A DNA stretch of 20,760 nt from CBDAQR01 sp965199055 (GTDB taxonomy: Bacteria; Pseudomonadota; Gammaproteobacteria; Pseudomonadales; Halieaceae). The notes under the pieces are model-generated. The model did not search any database. It worked only from the letters and a program-made list of their open reading frames with translations, and was not told the origin of the DNA. Shown piece by piece: positions 1 to 5,818 of this stretch; the first letter of the stretch is position 1, and each line of letters opens with the position of its first letter. The stretch covers positions 1 to 20,760 of the forward strand of contig CBDAQR010000011.1 in the NCBI GenBank assembly GCA_965199055.1. The letters run 5' to 3'. Both the position numbers and the translations under genes were made by a program.

Positions 1-333
1 GGCGCTCACCCAACGCTCCAGCGCCTGATGACTGGGCGTGGCCTTGCCACCCTTGGCCAGACGCTTAGCCGCACCGATCGTCGCCTCACTCGCCTGGCCA
101 GAGGCAATCGCCGCAATCAGGTTCCTGGCCGCTACTCGGATCGAGACGCCGCCCTCACGCTCGGCCAGCACCCGCGTCACCAACTGCTGGCGCAACATGA
201 CCCGCTGGCGTTGCTGGTCATTGAGACGCGATAGCCGGTCGACCGGCGCCGGGCTCGCCTGCGCCGACGGGCTCAGTGCAACGCCTGCCGATGTCGGTTC
301 CGGCAGCTTGAGCACCTTCGCCCATTCCGGCAT
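1..333 (-). CDS. Mu-type DDE transposase, N-terminal part (runs off left edge)
   Basis: Reading leftward from ATG at 333 (or the adjacent GTG at 336) the frame stays open to base 1, giving about 111 residues without a stop. The protein opens MPEWAKVLKLPEP and then has LNDQQRQRVMLRQQLVTRVL, followed by an Ile/Ala-rich helical stretch and a GGKATPS...LERWVS segment. This 'LN..QR..M..R..LV..VE...' pattern, then a winged-helix region ending in a Trp, is typical of the DNA-binding N-terminus of MuA-like transposases of transposable phages; the DDE catalytic core would lie outside the window. A TAG stop (339-337) of the preceding gene lies just before the start, so the two are translationally coupled. 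It is the last visible gene of the leftward early operon. The family call rests on pattern recognition of the N-terminus only. Confidence 0.7.
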   Translation of the reverse strand, partial: MPEWAKVLKLPEPTSAGVALSPSAQASPAPVDRLSRLNDQQRQRVMLRQQLVTRVLAEREGGVSIRVAARNLIAAIASGQASEATIGAAKRLAKGGKATPSHQALERWVSA

Positions 334-336
334 CAC

Positions 337-627
337 CTAGACCCTCGCCTTCCTGGGTCGACCACGCCGTCCACGGGCCTGATGACGGCCATTCTCACGG
401 CAGATCTTCTCGTGATTGTGCAGTTGGATGATGAGATTGCGATCAGCGATCGCCTGCCTGACCTCGGCCTCGCTGTAGAGATACTCACCCACCAGCTCAC
501 CGGTCACGCTCTCAGGCAATTCCGCCTCCAGGCGCATCAACAGGGCCGTGGCCTGGGCCACCATCGCCCGACTCTGGTAGTACACCGCCGAGGCGGCGAT
601 ATGCCAGTACTCACGCAAAACGCTCAT
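337..627 (-). CDS. Small early-operon protein of unknown function
   Basis: A 96-residue frame from ATG 627 to TAG 339-337. I do not recognise a family. It is helical and mixed-charge (AMVAQATALLMRLEAELPES; a YLYSEAEVRQAIADRN segment) and ends in a strongly basic, AT-hook-like tail (RGRRGRPRKARV) that could contact nucleic acid. Its start overlaps the end of the upstream gene (stop at 611) by 17 bases and its stop abuts the transposase start, so it sits inside a compact overlapping operon, which supports it being real. A DNA-binding accessory role next to the transposase is inference from the basic tail and context. Confidence 0.6.
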   Translation of the reverse strand: MSVLREYWHIAASAVYYQSRAMVAQATALLMRLEAELPESVTGELVGEYLYSEAEVRQAIADRNLIIQLHNHEKICRENGRHQARGRRGRPRKARV

Positions 628-1365
628 CGTTACGCTGCAATGGCCAAAGGCGGATCAGCTCAGCCTGCAAGGCCGTCATATCATCCAGGCACAAGCCCAC
701 CTTCTCCGCCGCCGCATTGGCCTCCGCTCGAGTGGTGGTCACAAAGTCCGGGAAGCTGTGAGCGGGGGTCTCACCTCGGCTGCGCCTTAACTCCCGAATC
801 CTGTTGTCCTTGTCTTGCAGCCGCGCAGTGAGGTTGTTCTTTTCCTGCGTGAGCTTGTCGATCTGCTTCTGGACATCGGCCTCCTGGGCTTCTTTGATTG
901 TCGCGCTGAGTTCACGCACCGAAGATAAACCGGCATCCTTAAACCGGATGCCGTTGATTGTTTCGCCGTCACAAAAGCCAGCGATCTCATCATCAGACCA
1001 GCTCACCAAGAGCTGCAATTTGCTCGGTTCTAAAGTTCGCAATGTTGCGAAATTTGATGCGCTGACCCGTATCGATAATCGGGCCAGGTTTGTGGCCCGA
1101 GATGCAGCATCTTTGCCGATGCCAATTTCCGCCAACGCCGCCATAAACCCGCCGTGTCCTAATTCTTCTTTCAAACCCATCAGGGCAAAACCCTTATAAA
1201 GAACCCCCGCCAATTCCAGGTTGTCGCCCAGCTTGGCGTGGTATTGCCTCTCCTTCGCCGGAAGGCTGAGCATCTCAGGCAGGGGGGCAAAAGGTCTAGC
1301 TGGTCGAGAAAGGCCGCCACGTGCTTCGGCGGGGTGATGTTCCTGGCGAGCGCTTTATTCGGCAT
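611..1365 (-). pseudogene. Mu-like phage coiled-coil protein (DUF3102-like), one frame break
   Basis: The natural start is ATG 1365 (MPNKALARNITPPKHVAAFLDQL), preceded by a purine-rich AGAAGA and overlapping the stop of the upstream gene. That frame derails at a G6 run on the plus strand (1282-1287). With one more G it would read LLPPLPEMLSLPAKERQY and join the long downstream frame ending at 611. The combined protein is about 250 residues: a conserved first half (HAKLGDNLELAGVLYKG; GLKEELGHGGFMAAL; SRATNLARLSI), then a coiled coil (TQEKNNLTARLQDKDNRIRELRRS) and a helical C-terminus. Related proteins are common in the early regions of Mu-like phages and are of unknown function. Either the gene is broken or the homopolymer is one base short through sequencing error. 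If translated separately, ATG 1273 could start the 220-residue C-terminal part. Confidence 0.6.
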
Positions 1366-1669
1366 GAGTGTCTTCTTCTGTATAGCGCCGCTCCTGCGCG
1401 TCCCTGCGCCCGCGGCATACCGTACTTCCTGTACATAAAACACCCACCGCACCGGGCGCTGTATCGCTCGGGGACGTCTGACCTGTCTGCGTGCGGGCAC
1501 GCACAGGCAGGCCCGGTGCGGTGAGCGAAGGTGCCGAAGCACCAGAGGGGTCTCTCTGCGGTTGTAAAAGCACCTGGCCGTCGCGGAGGATGGCCGTTAA
1601 GCCCGTGGCGGCCTGCACCGCCTGGATACGTTCCGGGGAGCCGCTTGATGCCGGGTGCAGGTAGATCAT
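1355..1669 (-). CDS. Small phage early-region protein, unknown function
   Basis: From ATG 1669 this frame gives 104 residues beginning MIYLHPASSGSPERIQAVQA and continuing TGLTAILRDGQVLL, a pattern like short Mu-like prophage early proteins that start with a strand plus 'RI..I...TGL.....G..VL'. The C-terminal half is low-complexity and polar (Gln/Thr/Arg-rich). The start overlaps the upstream stop as ATGA (1669-1666), and the stop overlaps the next gene's ATG at 1365. These nested junctions choose this frame over the two competing open frames here. Function unknown; the C-terminal region is composition-biased and less certain. Confidence 0.55.
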   Translation of the reverse strand: MIYLHPASSGSPERIQAVQAATGLTAILRDGQVLLQPQRDPSGASAPSLTAPGLPVRARTQTGQTSPSDTAPGAVGVLCTGSTVCRGRRDAQERRYTEEDTHAE

Positions 1670-1917
1670 GCCACCACCTCCGGCATCGGTGCCGGTTGGC
1701 GCATCTGGTACAGCCACAGGCGCTGGCCTGTGGCTGGGTCAACCCACTGGCGACAGACAATCTCGGCTCCGTTAGCCCGCAACTCAGCGATGATGGAGTT
1801 CACCGCACACACCTGGGCGGCCTGGATAATCTGTACGGTAGAACGCTCTTTGTGGTCGGCCAGCAGCGTATGCACGCGCTTGAGCCTTGATGAGGATGAC
1901 AGACGGGCGGCATGCAT
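1666..1917 (-). CDS. Small winged-helix/HTH-like phage protein
   Basis: An 83-residue frame starting MHAARLSSSSRLKRVHTLLADH. The central part (STVQIIQAAQVCAVNSIIAELRA) looks like a helix-turn-helix in which the second helix carries N-S-I-I, followed by a strand-turn-strand 'wing' (EIVCRQWVDPATGQRLWLYQM). That arrangement fits the small winged-helix proteins found in Mu-like early operons, probably DNA-binding. It starts inside the TGATG junction with the upstream gene (stop 1919-1917, ATG 1917-1915) and ends in ATGA with the downstream gene, so it is part of the leftward operon. The specific role is not known. Confidence 0.6.
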   Translation of the reverse strand: MHAARLSSSSRLKRVHTLLADHKERSTVQIIQAAQVCAVNSIIAELRANGAEIVCRQWVDPATGQRLWLYQMRQPAPMPEVVA

Positions 1918-2174
1918 CAGACCAGCGCCTCGGCGGGTGAATCCAGCGCAGGGGCCGGGCGGGGGATGCCAGTAGGCCAGGCTAGGTCGACAGGCCAGTT
2001 GTCAGAAAACCATTGGAGAACGCGGTTATAGGTTGCGATGGTTATTCCTTTTCCTTCTCGCAATCTTTTGAATAAGTCACCCTTACCCATAATCCGATAG
2101 GAAACAGCCCAATGAGTGATCTTCTTATAATCACCATACAAATTAGCAAGTTTTACCAGGTTATAGCTATTCAT
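1917..2174 (-). CDS. First gene of leftward early operon; small candidate regulator
   Basis: From ATG 2174 (GTG 2180 is an alternative two codons upstream) an 85-residue protein MNSYNLVKLANLYGDYKKIT. It contains GDLFKRLREGKGITIATYNRVLQWFSDNWP, a motif I associate with small proteins encoded beside the repressor of transposable phages. The G-x-L-x-x-R-L...T...Y-x-x-V-L-x-W-F segment looks like a compact helical DNA-binding unit, so a Ner/Cro-like role is plausible but inferred. The C-terminus is Pro/Ala-rich. Being promoter-proximal and divergent from the repressor gene at 2272 fits a regulator that sets the lysis-lysogeny balance. A half-operator (TATAGCTA, 2163-2170) lies within the start region. 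Confidence 0.65.
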   Translation of the reverse strand: MNSYNLVKLANLYGDYKKITHWAVSYRIMGKGDLFKRLREGKGITIATYNRVLQWFSDNWPVDLAWPTGIPRPAPALDSPAEALV

Positions 2175-2180
2175 GGCCAC

Positions 2181-2271
2181 ATCATAGGTAATGATCCTTG
2201 CATCATCAAGCTATATATGGCTATTTTTAAAAATAACTTTATATCTAGCTATAAATAGCTAAAATCAGAAA
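2181..2271. promoter_or_regulatory. Divergent early/repressor control region with operator palindromes
   Basis: This A+T-rich 91-base gap separates the leftward early operon from the rightward repressor gene. It holds a perfect inverted repeat TAGCTATAAATAGCTA at 2246-2261 (arms TAGCTAT/ATAGCTA, 2-base spacer) and a near-copy AGCTATATATGGCT at 2209-2222, about 37 bases away; a further half-site lies at 2163-2170. TATAAAT (2250-2256) inside the palindrome is a good -10 candidate for the repressor gene, and TATATA within the second site is one for the leftward operon. Such placement would let repressor or the Ner-like protein occlude both promoters. No strong ribosome binding site precedes ATG 2272. 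Promoter assignment is inference; the palindromes are seen directly. Confidence 0.6.
2246..2261. promoter_or_regulatory. Perfect operator palindrome
   Basis: TAGCTATAAATAGCTA: 7-base arms around AA, 11 bases before the repressor ATG and overlapping its likely -10 box. It is related to AGCTATATATGGCT at 2209-2222. It probably binds the adjacent HTH repressor or the small divergent regulator. Confidence 0.6.
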
Positions 2272-3155
2272 ATGGAGCTTTCAGATATACAGGCAGAGAT
2301 AGAGCAAGGGCTTTTAAATAAAGACCTAAGTGCAGCAGCAGCTTCACGCTTGGCATGTGGTAACCCCAGCCTTATAAAAAACATACTCAATGGACACACT
2401 CCAAAAGTTGATTCACTTATCAGGCTGGCAAAGGTGCTAGATATTAATTTCCAATTTGGTCAAAACATTCTCAATAATCCTATCGGCGATACCTGGCGTA
2501 ACTCGCCCAAGCCGGGTGATGTGTATAAGAAAAACCCGCCCCGTGGAGAATCGGGTGCAGATGGGCAGGTAGCAACGCTGCCGACTGCCGATGCCCCGGT
2601 GGCGAATGAACGAACCGCCGTTGAAGATCACACCCGGGGGCCTGGTGCGGGCGGTGCATGAAGCGGGCGGTGATCCCATCCCTGACGATCTACGTGATGC
2701 CCTGCTGGGCGATGCTGTGGTGGCTGAGGATACTGATACGCCGCCAGCGGCCAGGCCAGTGCCTGTGGTGGAGGTCAAGGCCGCCGCAGGCGGTGGCATG
2801 GGGATTGATCTGGAGCAGACCATCGGTCAGCTATGGTTCCGCCGTGACTGGTTGGACGAGCATGGGTTGGATGCCACCCAATGCACTGTTATCGGGGTGG
2901 CGGGGTGAGAGTATGGAGCCGACCCTGATGGCGGGGTCGAAGATACTGCTTAACCGCCTGCGCACGGACTGGCGCAAGGACAGGATTTACGTTGTCCGCA
3001 CAGACGATGGCCTGGTGGTCAAGCGTGCCGGGCAGGATAAGACTGGCCAGCGATTGCTGGTGAGCGACCATCCGGCCTGGGAGGATGCACCTTTGCCTGA
3101 TGATGCAGTAGTAATTGGTGAGGTGGTGTGGATGGCGAGGGTGTTGGGGGGATAG
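2272..3155 (+). pseudogene. CI/LexA-like phage repressor (HTH + S24 peptidase), spread over three frames
   Basis: The N-terminal frame from ATG 2272 encodes MELSDIQAEIEQGLLNKDLS and a Cro/CI-type helix-turn-helix (AAASRLACGNPSLIKNILNG...VDSLIRLAKVLDI, residues about 20-60). Coding then moves to a second frame somewhere in 2573-2661 (that frame holds AVHEAGGDPIPDDLRDALLG). A second switch comes at the G4 run 2902-2905. Dropping one G there restores GVAGESMEPTLMAGSKILLN, the S24 nucleophile Ser motif, followed by the likely catalytic Lys in DGLVVKRAGQ and a terminal DDAVVIGEVVWMAR. Together these describe a self-cleaving repressor of about 290 residues for the phage early promoters. As given, the gene is broken; alternatively the reads carry indels, or the HTH part (2272-2661) and the S24 part are separate genes, a possible restart being ATG 2606. 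Confidence 0.65.
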
Positions 3156-3187
3156 CAGGTTCTTGGCAATTTATGGAAGACACTAAA

Positions 3188-3201
3188 GGGTGCCTCTAAA
3201 A
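3188..3201 (+). repeat. Solo copy of MITE terminal sequence
   Basis: GGGTGCCTCTAAAA is identical to the first 14 bases of the right terminal repeat (read inward) of the MITE-like element at 20264-20435. No partner end was seen nearby, so it may be a remnant end or a chance short match. Confidence 0.35.
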
Positions 3202-3217
3202 GACGAGGGTGAAAATA

Positions 3218-3274
3218 ATGACCATCCGATTGAGGGCAATGCTTATGATAGAGAGCGGGGACTACTTTGAGTAA
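3218..3274 (+). CDS. Possible 18-residue leader peptide
   Basis: ATG 3218 is preceded at a suitable distance by GAGGGTG and encodes MTIRLRAMLMIESGDYFE before TAA. Its end overlaps the TTG start of the next tiny ORF by eight bases, the layout of a coupled leader. It is short, unrecognised and may be chance. Confidence 0.2.
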   Translation: MTIRLRAMLMIESGDYFE

Positions 3275-3458
3275 TCCTCATGATGTTATTCTCTGGTCTT
3301 GTGTGATTATTTTTATTGTCACGGCGATTGTCTACCCGTTGTTGGCCACCGGAACACCTCCCGTCCCCGTGTGCCGTTTGCAAGCCCTTTTCTCCGCCCG
3401 CGGCCCTATGTTTGTTAAAAAGTGGGAACCGATCACAAACATCCATACAAACATCTAA
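3267..3458 (+). CDS. Possible small membrane protein remnant
   Basis: A 63-residue frame from TTG 3267, with GGGGA just upstream. Residues about 7-27 (VILWSCVIIFIVTAIVYPLL) form a convincing single membrane segment; the rest (from about residue 28) is unremarkable and looks out of frame or random. It might be the start of a small phage membrane protein, for example in a lysis module, whose 3' end has been lost. The hydrophobic segment is seen; everything else is inference, and the TTG start lowers confidence. Confidence 0.3.
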   Translation: MSNPHDVILWSCVIIFIVTAIVYPLLATGTPPVPVCRLQALFSARGPMFVKKWEPITNIHTNI

Positions 3459-3500
3459 AAAGTGGTGGTAAAAGAAAAAGTCTGATCGGCCCCCACTTTT
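3418..3500. repeat. Long inverted repeat (stem with about 47-base loop)
   Basis: AAAAGTGGGAACCGATCA (3418-3435) is complementary to TGATCGGCCCCCACTTTT (3483-3500) at 16 of 18 positions, the mismatches being an adjacent pair. The loop contains a second AAAAAGTGG and the two ACAAACATC repeats. The right arm ends in TTTT, so it could act as a terminator-like structure, or be a recombination or protein-binding site. Confidence 0.45.
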
Positions 3501-3551
3501 GTTCCTTCCCTACGTGAAAAATTTCACGCATACATTTCTCTGCGCAAATCC

Positions 3552-3570
3552 GGCATGGTGCGCCCATGCC
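3552..3570 (+). promoter_or_regulatory. Hairpin enclosing the head-protease start codon
   Basis: GGCATGG (3552-3558) and CCATGCC (3564-3570) form a perfect 7-bp stem with a 5-base loop; the ATG at 3566-3568 lies in the 3' arm. There is no clear ribosome binding site upstream, so translation of the protease could be dampened by this structure. The structure is seen; the effect is inferred. Confidence 0.4.
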
Positions 3571-4813
3571 AAAGAACAGATCGCAATACAAGGGTTTCGA
3601 GGACTGGATACAGATCTTTGAGACCGGCGCTCACACCGACTCAAGCGGTCACACCCGTACTTGGTCACAGCAAGACCTGCGATCCCTGATCGCCAACCAC
3701 GATCCTGAGCATCCGGCGCCTTTGGTGGTGGGTCATCCGGCCAGTGATGATCCGCGCTATGGGCAGGTGGCTGAGTACAAGCTCGATGAAGCGGGTCGCC
3801 TGTGGTTCAAGGGTACGGACATTGAGCCCAGCTTCGAACAGATGGTGGCAGAGCAGCGTTTCCCGGAGCGTTCCATTGCCATTGACAGCGATGGCAAGGG
3901 TGGTTTCAAGGTGCGCCATATTGGTTTTCTGGGCGCAGTGCCACCGGCGTTGCAGCTCACGCCCATGCAGTATGGGCATGATACGCCCGCTGCCCACACC
4001 TATGCCTTTGCGCTTCTGTCTGCGTGCCACGCACAGGCCGTTGACGCCCGCACGCCCCGCCTGCTGGGGCGTATTTTAGGCCATTTGCGCGAGTTTCTGA
4101 TTGACCGGTTTGACCTGGACACGGCGGACAAGGTGCTGCCCCACTGGGATGTGGACGCCCTGAAAGAACAGGCCGCCGAGCTGGCCAATAACGACCAGAC
4201 CCCCTCTGCCTATGCATCCTCGCACGCAGACAGGCCCCATTTTTCTCAAACAACAGGAGAGAACCCTATGCCCGAGACCCACACGTTTAGCCAGGCTGAC
4301 ATCGATGCGGCGGTGGCGGCCGCAACAGAAAAACAGCAGGCCGCCTTTAACCAGGACAAGGCGCACTTAAAAGCCGAGTTAGACCAGGCCCGCCGTGAGT
4401 ATCTCTCTGCTGAATACCAGGCACAGGTGGATAAGGCCATCACCGAGGGCCGACTGACGCCCGCGCAGAGTGAAGGGCTGGTCGAGTTTATGCTGGCCCT
4501 GCCGGGCGATGCGCAGGCCCCTTTCACCTTTTTTACCCGTGGCGAAGGCGCAAAGAAGGAATCGGTCAAACAGACGCCGATGCAGTTCTTTGAGGGCTTT
4601 ATCGGCAAACTGGGCAAACAGATTGACCTGAACAGCGAGCAGGGTGGTGCTGACAGCGCGTCTGATTCGGCCGCCACCGCCACCTTTGCCCTGGCCGATC
4701 ACAAGGCACAGGTGGATGCTGAGCGCCTGGCCTTACACAACCGGGCGCTGGACTATCAAAAGCAGCATCCTGACACCCCGTACATTGCCGCCGTTGCTGC
4801 GGTAGGAGGCTAA
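3566..4813 (+). CDS. Phage head maturation protease with scaffold domain (Mu gpI-type)
   Basis: 415 residues. The N-terminal part has the features of Mu-like prophage head proteases: WIQIFETGAHTDSSGHTRTW, then DLRSLIANHDPEHPAPLVVGHP, GQVAEYKLDEAGRLWFKG, and FPERSIAIDSD...VRHIGFLGAVPPAL (the conserved 'S.....G...L..VGFLG..PPA' region). From about residue 235 the protein becomes a Gln/Ala/Glu-rich coiled coil with a helical C-terminus, typical of the scaffolding domain. It would process the capsid scaffold during procapsid assembly. Mu and lambda encode protease and scaffold in the same nested way. The start codon lies in a hairpin and lacks a good ribosome binding site. The gene looks intact, directly upstream of the cement and capsid genes, but no portal or terminase precedes it, which is abnormal. 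Confidence 0.8.
   Translation: MPKNRSQYKGFEDWIQIFETGAHTDSSGHTRTWSQQDLRSLIANHDPEHPAPLVVGHPASDDPRYGQVAEYKLDEAGRLWFKGTDIEPSFEQMVAEQRFPERSIAIDSDGKGGFKVRHIGFLGAVPPALQLTPMQYGHDTPAAHTYAFALLSACHAQAVDARTPRLLGRILGHLREFLIDRFDLDTADKVLPHWDVDALKEQAAELANNDQTPSAYASSHADRPHFSQTTGENPMPETHTFSQADIDAAVAAATEKQQAAFNQDKAHLKAELDQARREYLSAEYQAQVDKAITEGRLTPAQSEGLVEFMLALPGDAQAPFTFFTRGEGAKKESVKQTPMQFFEGFIGKLGKQIDLNSEQGGADSASDSAATATFALADHKAQVDAERLALHNRALDYQKQHPDTPYIAAVAAVGG
4268..4813 (+). CDS. Nested capsid scaffold protein (internal in-frame start)
   Basis: An ATG at 4268, in frame with the protease, is preceded by AGGAGAG at ideal distance, far better than the site of the full-length protein. Starting there gives 181 residues, MPETHTFSQADIDAAVAAAT, followed by a long coiled coil (EKQQAAFNQDKAHLKAELDQ) and LTPAQSEGLVEFMLALPG, QFFEGFIGKLGKQIDL and a helical C-terminus. 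In Mu (I/Z) and lambda (C/Nu3) an internal start yields free scaffold that shapes the procapsid and is then degraded by the protease. The strong internal ribosome binding site makes the same arrangement very likely here. Confidence 0.75.
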   Translation: MPETHTFSQADIDAAVAAATEKQQAAFNQDKAHLKAELDQARREYLSAEYQAQVDKAITEGRLTPAQSEGLVEFMLALPGDAQAPFTFFTRGEGAKKESVKQTPMQFFEGFIGKLGKQIDLNSEQGGADSASDSAATATFALADHKAQVDAERLALHNRALDYQKQHPDTPYIAAVAAVGG

Positions 4814-4818
4814 ACACC

Positions 4819-5160
4819 ATGAGTCACCGAAGTCATCCCATCTGCACCGATACCCTGAAGGCATCGGGCGCGATAACCGCCCATCGGTTTGTTCAACACG
4901 AGGGCACCCAGGCAGAGAATAACGAGGCCGCCTATGGGGTGGCCCGTCACGCGGTCACCGCCGGTGAGGCGGTGGCGGTGGACATTGAAGGCGTGGTGCC
5001 GGTGGAGGCCGGTGGTGCCATCACTCTGGGTGCCGCCGTGCAAAGCGACGCCCAAGGCCGCGCCATTGCGAAAACCGATGCCGGTGTGGCGCTGGGACGG
5101 GCGCTGGAATCTGCCCGTGCTTCCGGCGAGCTGATCCGCGTTCACCTGCACAGTCACTGA
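4819..5160 (+). CDS. Capsid cement/decoration protein (DUF2190-type)
   Basis: 113 residues, compact and beta-rich: ASGAITAHRFVQHEG, GVARHAVTAGEAVAVDIEGV, VPVEAGGAITLGAAVQSDAQ, GRAIAKTDAGVALGRALESA, GELIRVHLHSH. The 'G.A..A..G..V.V...G.V.V.AG.AI..G..V..D..GR' layout matches DUF2190 capsid cement proteins, which bind the outer surface of the expanded capsid at three-fold sites. It starts five bases after the protease/scaffold stop with GGAGG upstream, and lies immediately before the capsid gene, as in Mu-like and BcepMu-like head operons. Length is normal for the family. Confidence 0.85.
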   Translation: MSHRSHPICTDTLKASGAITAHRFVQHEGTQAENNEAAYGVARHAVTAGEAVAVDIEGVVPVEAGGAITLGAAVQSDAQGRAIAKTDAGVALGRALESARASGELIRVHLHSH

Positions 5161-5182
5161 TTGAACCCATAGGAGAGATAAA

Positions 5183-5818
5183 ATGCCGATCCAAATGACC
5201 CCCGCCGAGGCCCGCATCGTTGACCCCATTCTGACCAGCCATGCCATTGGCTATCAGGAACCCACCTTCACCGGCCACTGGTTATTCCCCTATGTGGACG
5301 TGACCCTGCATGGTGGCAAGATTGTCGACTTTGAAGACCACTTAACCGAGCAGATCGAGACCCTGCGCGCCCCTGGGGCGGACGCTGCGGAAGTACAGGT
5401 ACGCTATGGCAAGCGCACCTATGCCCTGGAGACCCATGGTCTGGATGCGGTGGTACCCCGCGAGATACACAACGATGCCATGAACGTGCCCTCGGTTGAG
5501 CTGGCCTCGGCGGCGGTGAATCGCGCCCTGAAACCGGTGCAGCGTAACATTGAGATGGCCCAGGCCGCCATGGCCCAGGATGCCAACAACTACCCGGCCA
5601 GCCACAAGCGGGCCCTGGTGGGTGACACGCAGTGGGACAAGGACGTCGACCCCACCGAGGACATTATCACGGCGATCAATGCCATTGAGCTGGATTGTGG
5701 TGGCTCCAACATCCTGGTGCATCTGGGTGCGGACGTGATGAATGCCCTGCGTACCAATCCGGCCATTGCGGAGAAGATCAAGCACACCGAGCGCAGCATT
5801 GTCACGAAGACCGGCTGA
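5183..5818 (+). CDS. Major capsid protein, C-terminally truncated
   Basis: ATG 5183 follows a strong TAGGAGAGA. The 211 residues carry the family start RIVDPILTSHAIGYQEP..TGHWLFPYVDV, then GGKIVDFEDH, RAPGADAAEVQVRYG, LDAVVPREIHNDA, the helical SAAVNRALKPVQRNIEMAQA, SGDTQW-like VGDTQWDKDVDPTEDI, NILVHLGADVMNALRTNP and EKIKHTERSIVTK. Relatives of this Mu-like capsid family are usually about 300-350 residues and continue after 'I.YT.....VT' with the C-terminal part of the HK97-type fold. Here the frame stops at KTG, so roughly the last 100 residues are missing. The stop is fused as TGATG to the next gene. The head-completion gene (DUF1320-type) usual at this position is absent, consistent with a deletion at about 5810. 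A capsid built from this form is unlikely to be functional (inference). Confidence 0.8.
   Translation: MPIQMTPAEARIVDPILTSHAIGYQEPTFTGHWLFPYVDVTLHGGKIVDFEDHLTEQIETLRAPGADAAEVQVRYGKRTYALETHGLDAVVPREIHNDAMNVPSVELASAAVNRALKPVQRNIEMAQAAMAQDANNYPASHKRALVGDTQWDKDVDPTEDIITAINAIELDCGGSNILVHLGADVMNALRTNPAIAEKIKHTERSIVTKTG

Larger units (their letters stand above)
3156..3565. other. Sparse region between repressor and head protease; probable deletion scar
   Basis: No confident gene lies in these 410 bases. It holds two tiny coupled ORFs (3218-3274 and 3267-3458), a 14-base match (3188-3201) to the MITE end found in gcvH, direct repeats of ACAAACATC (3435-3443, 3447-3455) and AAAAAGTGG (3417-3425, 3457-3465), a long-range inverted repeat (3418-3435 with 3483-3500), the palindrome GTGAAAAATTTCAC (3514-3527), and a hairpin over the next start codon. 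In BcepMu/Mu-like phages this interval normally carries lysis, terminase, portal and minor head genes; none is present here. Confidence 0.5.

Noticed and set aside
28..340. Plus-strand ORFs of 68-100 residues at the left edge
   Set aside because: They are antisense shadows of the transposase N-terminus; composition is Arg/Trp-rich and no family features are seen.
382..1199. Plus-strand ORFs opposite the early operon
   Set aside because: The minus-strand frames form overlapping start/stop junctions and carry the recognisable proteins; these are complements of them.
1180..1760. Competing minus-strand frames 1180-1542 and 1296-1760
   Set aside because: Only the frames chosen have ATGA/TGATG junctions with neighbours; part of 1180-1542 is used only as the 5' piece of the frame-broken gene.
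2437..2823. Minus-strand 128-residue ORF opposite the repressor
   Set aside because: Ser/Arg/Pro-rich shadow of the repressor frames.
3665..4030. Minus-strand ORFs across the protease gene
   Set aside because: Antisense shadows of a clear head protease/scaffold gene.
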